Below are positions 54,333 to 62,194 of a DNA stretch of 64,000 nucleotides, piece by piece. A program made the position numbers and the translations under genes. The stretch is taken from contig NZ_LLXX01000038.1 in NCBI RefSeq assembly GCF_001440405.1, positions 1 through 64,000 on the forward strand. Direction: 5' to 3'. Below the pieces are notes generated by a model, which was given only the letters and a program-made list of their open reading frames with translations, was not told the origin of the DNA and searched no databases. Every line of letters starts with the position of its first letter. The first letter of the stretch is position 1. Origin of the DNA: Bradyrhizobium valentinum. Its GTDB lineage: Bacteria; Pseudomonadota; Alphaproteobacteria; Rhizobiales; Xanthobacteraceae.

Positions 54333-54996
54333 TTTTTGTCATGGAATCGAGCTTGCACATTCAGCGCTCGTCCGCGGGATACCAGAGTGCAAATCAAGGG
54401 CCTGCGCGCACCGAGAAGCTATCACCACTGCGAGCGCCCGTTCTCCTAAAGAACGCCGCAACGAAATCGCAACGAATTGGGTGAAACGACCGTGAACAAA
54501 ACGTGACGGAAACACCGGTCAAAGCAAGAAAAATCAATAACTTAGAAGGTATTCACTGCGTTCGGGACGGACGGTCTCGAATTCGCAACTCTTACATTCT
54601 CCGAGAGCTGAGGCCACGTTGCTCCATAATCCGCCATACCGCTCACGCCAGGCGTTGCGCCGCTAATCCTGCAGCGACCTGACAATTCGGCTCAGGCGCT
54701 CATCGTTGGCGGCAACTTGAGCAACGCCATTCCGACAGGCGAGCAGCGTTCATGTCCGGGTAAGTTGACTACCATTTGCTCAAAGGAAACCCGAGCTATC
54801 CGGCGCGCAATAACGCGACAGCCTGATCAAGCCCAAAGAAAAACCGGACCGTTATGCAGCAGCCATCTGCATAATGGTCCGGCCTGACTGTTTGTAGCGC
54901 GGATATTCTGTTGGCGAAAGCTGCGGCCTGTCCGTGCTGCAAACGGCGTAACGGACCTCAGATGTTATCCGGATAGTAAGAGGTTTCGCTGAACCG
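54333..54996. other. Intergenic region with a long hairpin
   Basis: No gene is seen. At 54844-54859 and 54867-54882 a 16-base stem with one mismatch closes a 7-base loop (CAGCCAT). It is downstream of the lysine-rich small ORF on the minus strand and could end its transcript or be part of an unknown repeat family. Confidence 0.5.
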
Positions 54997-55056
54997 CTAC
55001 TTCTTTTTCTTCTTGGCTGTCTTCTTTGCCTTTGCCTTCTTCGCTTTCTTGGCCAT
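54997..55056 (-). CDS. 19-residue lysine-rich small protein
   Basis: ATG 55056 opens MAKKAKKAKAKKTAKKKKK, stop at 54997-54999. A strong ribosome site GGAGGG lies seven bases upstream, which is why I believe the frame. Fourteen of 19 residues are lysine. It resembles the lysine/alanine tails of bacterial histone-H1-like proteins and may bind nucleic acid. It is too short for normal gene callers. It could also be the remnant tail of a longer gene, but it has its own start signals. Confidence 0.55.
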   Translation of the reverse strand: MAKKAKKAKAKKTAKKKKK

Positions 55057-55313
55057 GTTGCCCTCCGTGATCCCAAAAGTTGGCTCGATGCAAGTCGACA
55101 ATCGACGTGCATAGATTCAGAATACACCATGGTTGCAAAATTGATACTGCGCGCTTCGAAGAGGGTAAACGACCATCACACAGTCGCAACTTGCAATCGG
55201 ACGAAGCCCTCACCTGATGTGTGGACACCGCGCGCTTCGACGGATCAAGACGGGAAGAAGTTCTCATGTGGCCGGTAGACGAAGTCGACGACGGCGAGGA
55301 GCCACCGGTCCCT

Positions 55314-55590
55314 GATTTCATGGCGACGGAAGCGCGCAATCCGGCCCACCACTACGAGCTGCTCGGTGTGATTCTGTCGCGCGGGGCGTCTGGGCGCGAG
55401 ATGCGCATTGGAAGCGTTATCTCGTGTGCCGGGCGGACAAGCCGAGATATTCGCTTGCGCCGACAACTTCCACGGAAGCACTCGCGGTATCACCGGCTTC
55501 AGCACTGACGCGGTGGCACGCGAGCATTTCGGACCGTTCGCGCTCGCCAGGGCACTGGAGGAGGGGATCACGACATCATTTGGGAACAAC
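55314..55590 (+). pseudogene. Ornithine aminotransferase fragments (rocD remnant)
   Basis: Two pieces of a class III ornithine aminotransferase lie in different frames. The first, [20 protein letters not shown] with LSRGASG, matches the N-terminal region. The second, [20 protein letters not shown] with [16 protein letters not shown], matches a segment normally some 75 residues further on, so an internal deletion and a frameshift separate them. The PLP-lysine part is missing. It is non-functional. Confidence 0.75.
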
Positions 55591-55990
55591 TGGCAAGCTA
55601 TTGATATTGCTAGACGGCAGCGGCAACGTGAGGCTACCGCTACCCACGCAACAGGGATTCGTAATCGTGCGGCTTGTCCACGTGTTTCCAGCGTGCTGAT
55701 TCCGCTCATGGGGTGCCTTATGAGTACTGGCGTTTGTGTTATCGTCCGGGAAGGTAGCCCGATCCGGGAGGCGCTGTATTTTCATGGCCTTGCCAGCCGA
55801 ACATGGTGCAGCCGCCATCAAAGTTGAGGATGAGGCTGCCGACTCGGACCAAGCAGCGCCCGTCATCTTCACTCGTCGCGCCAATGATGCCCTAGTCCTC
55901 TGCGCAAAGCGTGAATGGTTAGGCTTCAATGTCGGCGGAAGGGAAGGTGGATGACACGCCGTTCGGCCGCGGATCGAGGGATACTGCGCA

Positions 55991-56458
55991 GTGCTGAGAA
56001 TTGGAATTGTCTCGGATACCCACGGGCTCCTGCGGCCTGAGGCTGAGCAAGGGCTTGCCGGGGTGGCGCATATCATCCACGCTGGCGATATTGGTCGCGC
56101 GGACGTTCTCGTCAGACTCCGCCGGATTGCGCCTATCACTGCAATTAAAGGAAACATCGATACCGGGGACTGGGCGAAACATTATCCCGACACTCAGGTG
56201 GTACGGCTCGGGGAGCGGTCCTTCTATGTCTTGCACGACCTTCAGCAACTGCAGATTGATCCAGCAGTTTGCGGGATTGACGTGGTCGTTTCCGGCCACT
56301 CGCATCGACCGCGGATCCAAACGACTGATGGTGTGCTCTATCTAAATCCTGGAAGCGCCGGGCCACGGCGTTTCAAGCTGCCTATCACACTGGCTACTTT
56401 GGAGCTTACCGCAAGCGACCTTCGGCCGGTCATTCACGACCTTAGTCGCGCCGAGTGA
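55991..56458 (+). CDS. YfcE/MJ0936-type metallophosphoesterase
   Basis: A 155-residue protein with the full set of metal-binding motifs: IGIVSDTHGLLRPEA (DxH), IIHAGDIGR (GDxxR-like), AIKGNIDTGDW (GN[IH]D), then VVVSGHSHRPRI (GHxH) and LYLNPGSAGPRRF. It is a small two-metal phosphodiesterase. Between pseudogene fragments, it is the one intact enzyme of this region. Confidence 0.9.
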   Translation: MLRIGIVSDTHGLLRPEAEQGLAGVAHIIHAGDIGRADVLVRLRRIAPITAIKGNIDTGDWAKHYPDTQVVRLGERSFYVLHDLQQLQIDPAVCGIDVVVSGHSHRPRIQTTDGVLYLNPGSAGPRRFKLPITLATLELTASDLRPVIHDLSRAE

Positions 56459-56459
56459 T

Positions 56460-56713
56460 TCAACGAGGCTCAGGGCATTGCCGCTTGGCTGTCACCGACG
56501 GCATCGCCGATCTGACGCCGAACTTGCGCGCCTCGTATCTGGCGGCGGCCACCACACCTCGCTCCTTCGACCCGCCCACGGCGACCGGCTTGCCGCGGAG
56601 GAGGTCAGGATATCGCGCTGCTCGACCGACGCGTAGAACGCATCCATGTCGATATGGATGATTTTGCGCCGAGGCGGCGCCGAGATATCTTGTTCCCGAT
56701 CGGATGAGCCCAT
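56460..56713 (-). pseudogene. dinB: DNA polymerase IV N-terminal fragment (dinB remnant)
   Basis: It starts at ATG 56713. [20 protein letters not shown] is the N-terminal catalytic motif of Y-family polymerases. After a shift near 56605 another frame gives [20 protein letters not shown] and [20 protein letters not shown], ending at 56460. About 280 C-terminal residues are gone. Inactive. Confidence 0.85.
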
Positions 56714-56998
56714 GCGCGGAGAGTACAGAAACCGGCCGGGGAAGTCGTTGGATTTCCTAAATGGACGTGATGGCCCCGTTCTGATCCCTCTCTACTTTGG
56801 ATGTCGCTCCATAGCGTCCATATGGACGCCGAACGAGGAGCGAACCGCACGCGGTCCAAACCGACACCAATATACCGATCGGGCAGCGGCGCCTGAGTCG
56901 GTGAATTACGAGTTAATTTTCCGGCAAATTTCGCCGCTCGGCGCCCCCGCGACTCAGTCTATGACGTCTTCGTCGCACGAAAAAGCGAGTGCACACAG

Positions 56999-57142
56999 AT
57001 GCCAAACTCGAATGACGTCGCCAGCAACGAGATGCTTTGGGAGCGCGTCCTGTCCCTGCTCGTCGTGGGTGCCAGCGTGTTGGGCGGAAGCGCCGTTTTG
57101 CTGATACAGGCATTGCCGCCGATACTTCACGGATTTCCATAG
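56999..57142 (+). CDS. Small single-span membrane protein, 47 residues
   Basis: ATG 56999 opens MPNSNDVASNEMLWERVLS, followed by one membrane helix LLVVGASVLGGSAVLLIQAL and a short end PPILHGFP. The pattern (charged helix then transmembrane helix) looks like a real small protein. The ribosome site is weak. No family name is known to me. Confidence 0.5.
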   Translation: MPNSNDVASNEMLWERVLSLLVVGASVLGGSAVLLIQALPPILHGFP

Positions 57143-57647
57143 AGGCGGAATCGGTTTTGAGTGGCACACGAGCCCCAAGTTGAGCGGCGAAGGAGTGTCC
57201 AATGAAACGTCCAACTACAAAAATTTCCGCCAGCGTAAGTCATTGGTATCGCTTAGAAAAATCAATTTGAGACAGAGCGCTTCACCCGCTCCAAATTGTT
57301 TCAATAGCTTAGAGCCGATTTTCCGAAGATTTCATGTCGCGCGCATCGCTTCGAAGCGGGACATAGAGTTACGCAGCATGACCAACGGTTTCTTGAAATT
57401 TCGGCAGACATTACCATCCGTTTCCAATTGCTCCATGTGACATGGTTGGCACATGAAATGCCGCTGAGGTTCGAAGTCTGTTCGTGCGAGCCGCGCTGAT
57501 GTTTGAACAACGCACCTCGTCGATTCTACATCGTCCAGTTGCATTCTTCGATTGAGAGAGTAGACATTCAATCAAACATTCGAATCAACCAGGCATTTGT
57601 CGCTCAATGCGGTACGGGCAAGCTTGTGTCGCGGGACGGGAGATAGC
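57143..57647. other. Intergenic region, nothing recognised
   Basis: About 500 bases of lower GC. Frames of 60-86 codons exist on both strands but none has protein character or a ribosome site. No repeat or RNA gene was recognised. Confidence 0.45.
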
Positions 57648-58103
57648 GTGATCACGATAGGTATTCGGGCAGCGCCGAAGGTCGTCACTTTCGCTGTCTA
57701 TGACTCGGATTCTCGCACGGTCATTAACGTCGAAGAAATAAAAATCCCGGTGGCGTTCTCCCTTCCGGATCGGTTGAAGTACGTGAGAAGCAACCTTTTG
57801 GATGTGCTCCGCGAGTACAAGATCGTGCAGGCTGGAATCCGCGAAACGGAGCCGGCGGCGCAGAGCAGCAACATCGAGCGCATTCAAATCGAAAGCATTA
57901 TTCAAGAGGCGTTCGCGAGCAGCGAGTTAAAAGGCTATTACGTCGGCCAAATCGCATCGATTTCTGCGAAGATTGGAATTGACCGGACCGCGTTCAAGCC
58001 ACTCGTCGAGGGCTCGCGCGAATATCACGTCGAGAACTGGACAGCGATGACTGCTGCTGCCCGCGAGGCCGTACTTTGCGCGGTAGGGGCCGTGAATGCT
58101 TAA
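57648..58103 (+). CDS. RuvC-like (RNase H-fold) small protein
   Basis: I choose GTG 57648 with GGGAG upstream. The 151-residue protein opens ITIGIRAAPKVVTFAVYDSD, then SLPDRLKYVRSNLLDVLREY and KIVQAGIRETEP, and ends AAREAVLCAVGAVNA. Order and spacing resemble RuvC: a first strand, the RLK helix, the strand with the second acid and a last helix that in RuvC carries DAADA. The first catalytic aspartate seems replaced (GIR instead of GID), so it may be a structural or regulatory homologue. It overlaps the next gene by 8 bases. The fold is a hypothesis. Confidence 0.55.
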   Translation: MITIGIRAAPKVVTFAVYDSDSRTVINVEEIKIPVAFSLPDRLKYVRSNLLDVLREYKIVQAGIRETEPAAQSSNIERIQIESIIQEAFASSELKGYYVGQIASISAKIGIDRTAFKPLVEGSREYHVENWTAMTAAAREAVLCAVGAVNA

Positions 58104-58362
58104 GCCGTACAACAGGGCGGAGCTGCACTTCGAGTTCATCCGGGAAATTGGCGGGGACGGGAGGAACTCCAGAACATTCGTTTCACAGGATCATCAGCTC
58201 AACGCAGAGATAGTGATCAAACAGATCGATAAGACGAAGCTGCCGTCCGCGGTCAACTTTTTCGATGAGTCTATGGAAATGGCTGCTTGTGTGCGCGAAG
58301 CGGACATTCGCCAAATCAAATTTCTGGTGCGATTTTGTCGTGTGAATCGGCTGTACGATTAG
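58096..58362 (+). pseudogene. N-terminal fragment of a Ser/Thr-kinase-like protein
   Basis: An 88-codon frame that overlaps the RuvC-like gene by 8 bases. It reads YNRAELHFEFIREIGGDGRN, then TFVSQDHQLNAEIVIKQIDK and FFDESMEM. This fits the start of a eukaryotic-like protein kinase: a glycine-containing loop, the AEIVIKQI strand with the ATP-binding lysine and the helix with the conserved glutamate (FFDES). The reading then turns into unrelated residues and stops; the HRD and DFG parts are missing. It is probably truncated by a frameshift or deletion, or is a short kinase-like partner. Confidence 0.5.
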
Positions 58363-58961
58363 TGGCGATTTGTCCCTTGCCTGCCGACCCTGGGTGGCTC
58401 GAGCATGACCTCCTTCAAGCGATCGCCACTGGCGATGACGACCACGAAGTTGAGTTTGCCATCCTGCTTCATCAGACCTCCGGCAAGAGCGCTTCCCGCT
58501 GCAGCTCTCTCAGCGATGCGCACGGCGTCTGACAGCTCTTGCTCAACTGACTTCAGGGCAATGATGTTGCCTAAATCCTCTCGATCGAGTTCCCTCAGCG
58601 ATGACGAAATTTCCGTTTCTGTAACGCTCCCGGTGTTCGCATCTATGACATTTTCCCAAATTCGCTCGTGTCCTACCGTCCGCACTCGATAAGCGAGCGG
58701 TCCGGACATTTCAAAGCTAACGTCCGCGGTCCTTGAACCGTTGTGCAAATGCTCGGCGATCGCTACCGCCTGACTGAGTGGTATTTTTATGGTGCGAAAT
58801 TGCTCGAGCAAGCGACGAATCACCGCCTCCTCGGCATCGCCTTGCGCGGCTACGCCGCTATTTGCGGCGTCCAAAGGTGTGTGGGTGACATCGGCTATCG
58901 CGCCCGTAGCAACAAGCGTGGCAAACCAAACCATAAACGCTAACAATCGCTTCTTATGCAT
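58359..58961 (-). CDS. Exported PepSY-domain protein
   Basis: A 200-residue protein starting at ATG 58961 with a signal peptide (KRLLAFMVWFATLVATGAIA). Two PepSY-like parts are seen: IPLSQAVAIAEHLHNGSRTA with YRVRTVGHERIWENVIDANT, and a later KSVEQELSDAVRIAERAAAG with LNFVVVIASGDRLKEVML. PepSY domains are thought to inhibit proteases or bind at the cell envelope. Its stop overlaps that of the convergent kinase-like fragment. Confidence 0.8.
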   Translation of the reverse strand: MHKKRLLAFMVWFATLVATGAIADVTHTPLDAANSGVAAQGDAEEAVIRRLLEQFRTIKIPLSQAVAIAEHLHNGSRTADVSFEMSGPLAYRVRTVGHERIWENVIDANTGSVTETEISSSLRELDREDLGNIIALKSVEQELSDAVRIAERAAAGSALAGGLMKQDGKLNFVVVIASGDRLKEVMLEPPRVGRQGTNRH

Positions 58962-58983
58962 GAGGTGGATCCTGTAACGCTGG

Positions 58984-59265
58984 TCAAGAAAGACCGGTGG
59001 CCTTATTGGTGTGTATCGAAACTCCGATCGGCGAGGGGGCCACGGCAAACTCCTTGCCCGGGCGCACAGGCAGGAAGTCAGACTGGCTGGTATCGATGAC
59101 AACTGCTTCCGGTCCCTTCAGATCGGAGGGCGCGGGCAGCAGTGAATCGGCTGCAAACAGCAGCACGAGCAACGCTCCGCCGACCCACAGAAAATATTCC
59201 CGCAGCGGAATTTGAGTATCGACTGAGCCGCGCGCACGCGTAGACAAAACGGATCTCCTGCTCAC
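58984..59265 (-). CDS. Hypothetical membrane-anchored protein
   Basis: GTG 59265 gives a 93-residue product with one membrane segment, FLWVGGALLVLLFAADSLLP, then a soluble tail containing DLKGPEAVVIDTSQSDFLPV. The frame is open to 59457 but that part is arginine-rich and unlike protein. It lies 22 bases upstream of the PepSY gene on the same strand and may be co-expressed with it. Confidence 0.5.
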   Translation of the reverse strand: MSRRSVLSTRARGSVDTQIPLREYFLWVGGALLVLLFAADSLLPAPSDLKGPEAVVIDTSQSDFLPVRPGKEFAVAPSPIGVSIHTNKATGLS

Positions 59266-59432
59266 AGTGCCCGGCTCCTGCGCTGAAGTCCCGTCGGCGC
59301 GATCCAGGACAGCTCGTCGGCTGTTCGGCCTGATGTGGATGGCATGTGTTGCTTCCGTCTCGATTTCAGATGGCCCATGGCCGCGGTTGCAAGTGCGTGA
59401 GTTTGGCGTCGAAATGGCCGCGCGGGTCCTGA

Positions 59433-59612
59433 CAAACGTTCCTGGATCCCGGGTCAATCATCAAGTGGCGCGCACCGTGGGCTGTTCGCGTCGGGGTAAA
59501 GCTGGGCGCCTCTGCGCACGAGCTCCGCCTCTATTATATTGAATGCGCATTCAACGGGTACGAGCCAGACGTTGACCGAATAGATGATGCAATCGCGAGC
59601 GAGGAGGGCTGA
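59433..59612 (+). pseudogene. Short coding-like fragment
   Basis: A 59-codon open frame after a TGA with no ATG, GTG or TTG start near its beginning. Its product IIKWRAPWAVRVGVKLGASA then HELRLYYIECAFNGYEPDVD looks like real protein, and it ends IASEEG. It could be the C-terminal end of a decayed gene or a small gene with an unusual start. Family unknown. Confidence 0.4.
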
Positions 59613-59617
59613 CGTCA

Positions 59618-59824
59618 TTAAGTGGCCTTACGCCGCTGTGCTTGTCGCTTGATCGGCACCGTCTCTCGATCGACGAACGCGCACAGCCCGGCAAGCAAGG
59701 ATATCGTAACGCCCAGCAGCAAGCTCAGGCCTACGAGAGTCAGAGCCACGACCAGGTTCAGGGATGCGAGCGCAAGCCCCGGCCACGGATTTTCCTTTGC
59801 GAGCGACCACAAAAGTGTTGACAT
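59618..59824 (-). CDS. Small membrane protein, 68 residues
   Basis: ATG 59824. Most of the chain is hydrophobic: LALASLNLVVALTLVGLSLL and LGVTISLLAGLCAFV, so two close or one long membrane helix, followed by a basic tail KRQAQRRKAT. Function unknown. It is divergent to the cysteine-rich exported protein; the region between holds TAAACCGTATAGTT at 59845-59858, partly like the operator at 62156. Confidence 0.55.
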   Translation of the reverse strand: MSTLLWSLAKENPWPGLALASLNLVVALTLVGLSLLLGVTISLLAGLCAFVDRETVPIKRQAQRRKAT

Positions 59825-60000
59825 TCTCGGCCTCCGAAATACACTAAACCGTATAGTTCATATACATGTCTAACCGCGGGATGTGTCAAGAGCGAAGACT
59901 CACAAGCGCGTGTTCAGACGGTTGAAGGGCGGGGAATCGAAGCGTGACGCTGCGTTTCCCGTTCGAAAGAACGATGCCTCAGCAGAAGAAGGGATTCTGT

Positions 60001-60288
60001 ATGTTCAAGTACACATTGGTCGTCATGCTGGCGGCGTTGTTCGGTAATGGGACTGCCTTTGCGCAGGAGAACCGCGGCACTCCCGAACAGAGGGCCGCAT
60101 GCGCGCCTGACGCCTTCCGGCTGTGCCTTAGCTACATCCCTGACGCCACGCATGTGGAGGCCTGTCTCAGGCAAAGAAAATCAGACCTCAGCGAAGCTTG
60201 CAGAGCCGTCTTCGATCACGCTGCGGAAGCTGCTTCGGTCAGGACCATAGGGTCGCGCCGGTACCGCGGCGCAAGGGACGAGGAATGA
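60001..60288 (+). CDS. Small exported cysteine-rich protein
   Basis: I choose ATG 60001. The 95-residue product has a signal peptide (YTLVVMLAALFGNGTAFA) and a mature part with four cysteines: RAACAPDAFRLC, VEACLRQRKSDLSEACRAVF. The spacing matches the cysteine-rich repeat of small periplasmic proteins common in Bradyrhizobium and also seen in GLG1. Two disulfides are likely. Role unknown. Confidence 0.7.
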   Translation: MFKYTLVVMLAALFGNGTAFAQENRGTPEQRAACAPDAFRLCLSYIPDATHVEACLRQRKSDLSEACRAVFDHAAEAASVRTIGSRRYRGARDEE

Positions 60289-60292
60289 TCGC

Positions 60293-60730
60293 ATGAACTC
60301 GATTTATATTCCTGCTGTCGCCGCGTTCGGCGGCTCGGCCTTCGGAGCGATCTCTACGATCGTGACTGGATGGGTGACTCGGCGGCGCAGGCTTGGCGAG
60401 CGCCACTACGCCCGCTCGATTTCCAAGCGCGAGCGGATCTATCGAAGTTTCATCGAGGAAGCCTCCCGACTCTACGCCGACGCGCTCGTCAGCGACAAAT
60501 CCGAGATTCCGCAACTGGTCAATCTGTATGCCCTCATAGGGCGGATGAGGATTCTGTCCAGCGATCAAGTGGTTCAAGCCGCGGAGCGGGCAGGTCGCGT
60601 GATCATCGAAACCTACCTGTCACCAAACCGCGAATTTGTCGATCTGCCTGAGTTCATGGAGGAAATGGATCCCTTGCGTGGCTTCGGGGAAGCCTGCCGA
60701 CGTGAATTGCATTCGATCCCATCTCGCTGA
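60293..60730 (+). CDS. Membrane-anchored hypothetical protein
   Basis: A 145-residue protein with an N-terminal membrane segment (IPAVAAFGGSAFGAISTIVT) then a basic turn GWVTRRRRLGERHYAR and a helical cytoplasmic part (SKRERIYRSFIEEASRLYAD, GRVIIETYLSPNREFVDLPE). It starts 4 bases after the preceding gene and ends 11 bases before the TetR gene, so the three may form an operon. Function unknown. Confidence 0.65.
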   Translation: MNSIYIPAVAAFGGSAFGAISTIVTGWVTRRRRLGERHYARSISKRERIYRSFIEEASRLYADALVSDKSEIPQLVNLYALIGRMRILSSDQVVQAAERAGRVIIETYLSPNREFVDLPEFMEEMDPLRGFGEACRRELHSIPSR

Positions 60731-60741
60731 GGTCCCAAGCG

Positions 60742-61392
60742 ATGCAGCAGCGGATAGGCCAAGCCGGATCGTCGTGCATTAGTCGGCGGATCGTACAAGC
60801 AGCGATCCGATTGCACCGCGACATCGGTTTCAAAAAGACCACCGTCGCCGATATCGCTCGCGGAGCGTCGATGTCGCCCGCTAACGTTTACCGCTTCTTC
60901 GCTTCAAAGCAGGCGATCGAAGAGGCGGTCGTGGCGGAGTTGTTTGAAGACGTCTCCGCGGCTGCAACGCTCGTGGCTCGCGACGGCTCCGCTCTGGAGC
61001 GGCTAACGGCTGCTTTGAGGGCAATCTCGCAGCTGCACGAACATCTTCTGGAGAACGACAGCAAACAACACGAATTGATCGCTGCGGCAGTACGAGAGAA
61101 CTGGGCTGTTGCCCTGTCTTACGCAGACCGGATTCGGGGGCTTGTGCGCGCGATCATCGCTGACGGACAGGCGAGCGGCGAACTGCGACCGGGAAGTCCG
61201 ATGGCGATGACCTGTTGCCTGCTTGAAGCAATGGACGGGTATCTCAATCCGTCGCGGATCAACGCGGCTACCGTTCGGCCGGCGTTTGACGAGATGATGG
61301 ATTTCTGCGCAGGCGCCCTGCGTCATGCGCCGTGGGGGCAGTCGATCGACCTGGCGGCCGACTTACGTCCCAAAGCCGTGGCGCTAGGATAG
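60742..61392 (+). CDS. TetR-family regulator
   Basis: A 216-residue protein with a TetR helix-turn-helix: IVQAAIRLHRDIGFKKTTVA, then DIARGASMSPANVYRFFASK. The C-terminal domain is helical (RLTAALRAISQLHEHLLEND) and fits TetR_C regulators. It is convergent to the next TetR gene. Possible targets are the operon it ends or the RND pump. Confidence 0.88.
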   Translation: MQQRIGQAGSSCISRRIVQAAIRLHRDIGFKKTTVADIARGASMSPANVYRFFASKQAIEEAVVAELFEDVSAAATLVARDGSALERLTAALRAISQLHEHLLENDSKQHELIAAAVRENWAVALSYADRIRGLVRAIIADGQASGELRPGSPMAMTCCLLEAMDGYLNPSRINAATVRPAFDEMMDFCAGALRHAPWGQSIDLAADLRPKAVALG

Positions 61393-61413
61393 CGAGCGGG
61401 GTCTGTGGCTGAT

Positions 61414-62079
61414 TCACGGCCTCCAGTCTGCCTCGCAAGCCGCAAGAAAGAAATTGACCCGTTCGTGCAGGAACGTCGGCAGCTCTTTTCTGAGATCCTT
61501 CAGTTCCTCACCCATCAGCGATCTCATAAGCATCGGAAGCAGAATGAGGTCCATGAACATCTGCGCGGTCGCAACGCTCCGCTTTGCGCTGAAAGGTCCT
61601 TTTGATGAGCGCACGATCTTTTGCGTTGCCTCGTTCAAGAGCTGCGAAACTGCCCCAGCCGCGCGGTCGCGCGCCGCGTCGTGAACATTTCGGCTCAACT
61701 CGGGAAATCGCCGCGCCTCGGCGATCGTCGCGCGCGTGAGGTCCAACGTGTCCTCGACGAATCTCTCCACGATCTCGATGCCGAGATTGGTGAGCTTTTC
61801 CTGGATGGTGCGGCCTGTCGGCGTGAACCCGTCGAAATCAGTCAATCCGTTGATGGTCCGGGCCACCACAGCCACGAACAACGCCTCCTTGCCGGGGAAG
61901 TGGGCATAGATGGTCGGTTTGCTTGCAGGGGCCAACTCGGAGATATCGTCGATGCTGGCACTCCGAAAGCCTTTCTCGAGAAAGAGCTGCTGGGCTGCAT
62001 CGAGAATCCGCGCCTGGACGTCGCCGGCAAGGTCCTTGGGCGGTCTGCCGCGTTTCGGGCTTTTGTTCTTCGCCATCAC
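61414..62079 (-). CDS. TetR/AcrR-family regulator of the RND pump
   Basis: About 220 residues, start GTG 62079 or ATG 62076. It begins with KNKSPKRGRPPKDLAG and holds the helix-turn-helix ILDAAQQLFLEKGFRSASID, ISELAPASKPTIYAHFPGKE. The C-terminal domain is of the AefR/AcrR group (MFMDLILLPMLMRSLMGEEL). It is divergent to the sensor-kinase and RND adaptor genes, the common arrangement for the local repressor of such pumps. Confidence 0.9.
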   Translation of the reverse strand: MMAKNKSPKRGRPPKDLAGDVQARILDAAQQLFLEKGFRSASIDDISELAPASKPTIYAHFPGKEALFVAVVARTINGLTDFDGFTPTGRTIQEKLTNLGIEIVERFVEDTLDLTRATIAEARRFPELSRNVHDAARDRAAGAVSQLLNEATQKIVRSSKGPFSAKRSVATAQMFMDLILLPMLMRSLMGEELKDLRKELPTFLHERVNFFLAACEADWRP

Positions 62080-62155
62080 CGTCTCCTAATCACGAGCTTG
62101 TGCCCGCCTAAATCCCACTTGACATGCCCGGGAAGGAAATGCAATGAAAAGAAAA

Positions 62156-62166
62156 TATACGGTATA
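62156..62166. promoter_or_regulatory. Candidate TetR operator
   Basis: TATACGGTATA is a perfect odd-centred palindrome in the 115-base region between the TetR gene and the kinase-RND genes. Its place suits autoregulation and repression of the pump operon. Confidence 0.55.
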
Positions 62167-62194
62167 GTTTACTTTAACCCGTCGAGGGCCGGCT

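Noticed and set aside
54852..55130. 92-codon frame rich in arginine, overlapping the lysine-rich ORF
   Set aside because: It is the other-frame reading of the lysine codons, without its own ribosome site.
57180..57440. 86-codon plus frame
   Set aside because: Low-complexity mixture without a ribosome site or fold pattern; competing frames of equal quality exist on the other strand.
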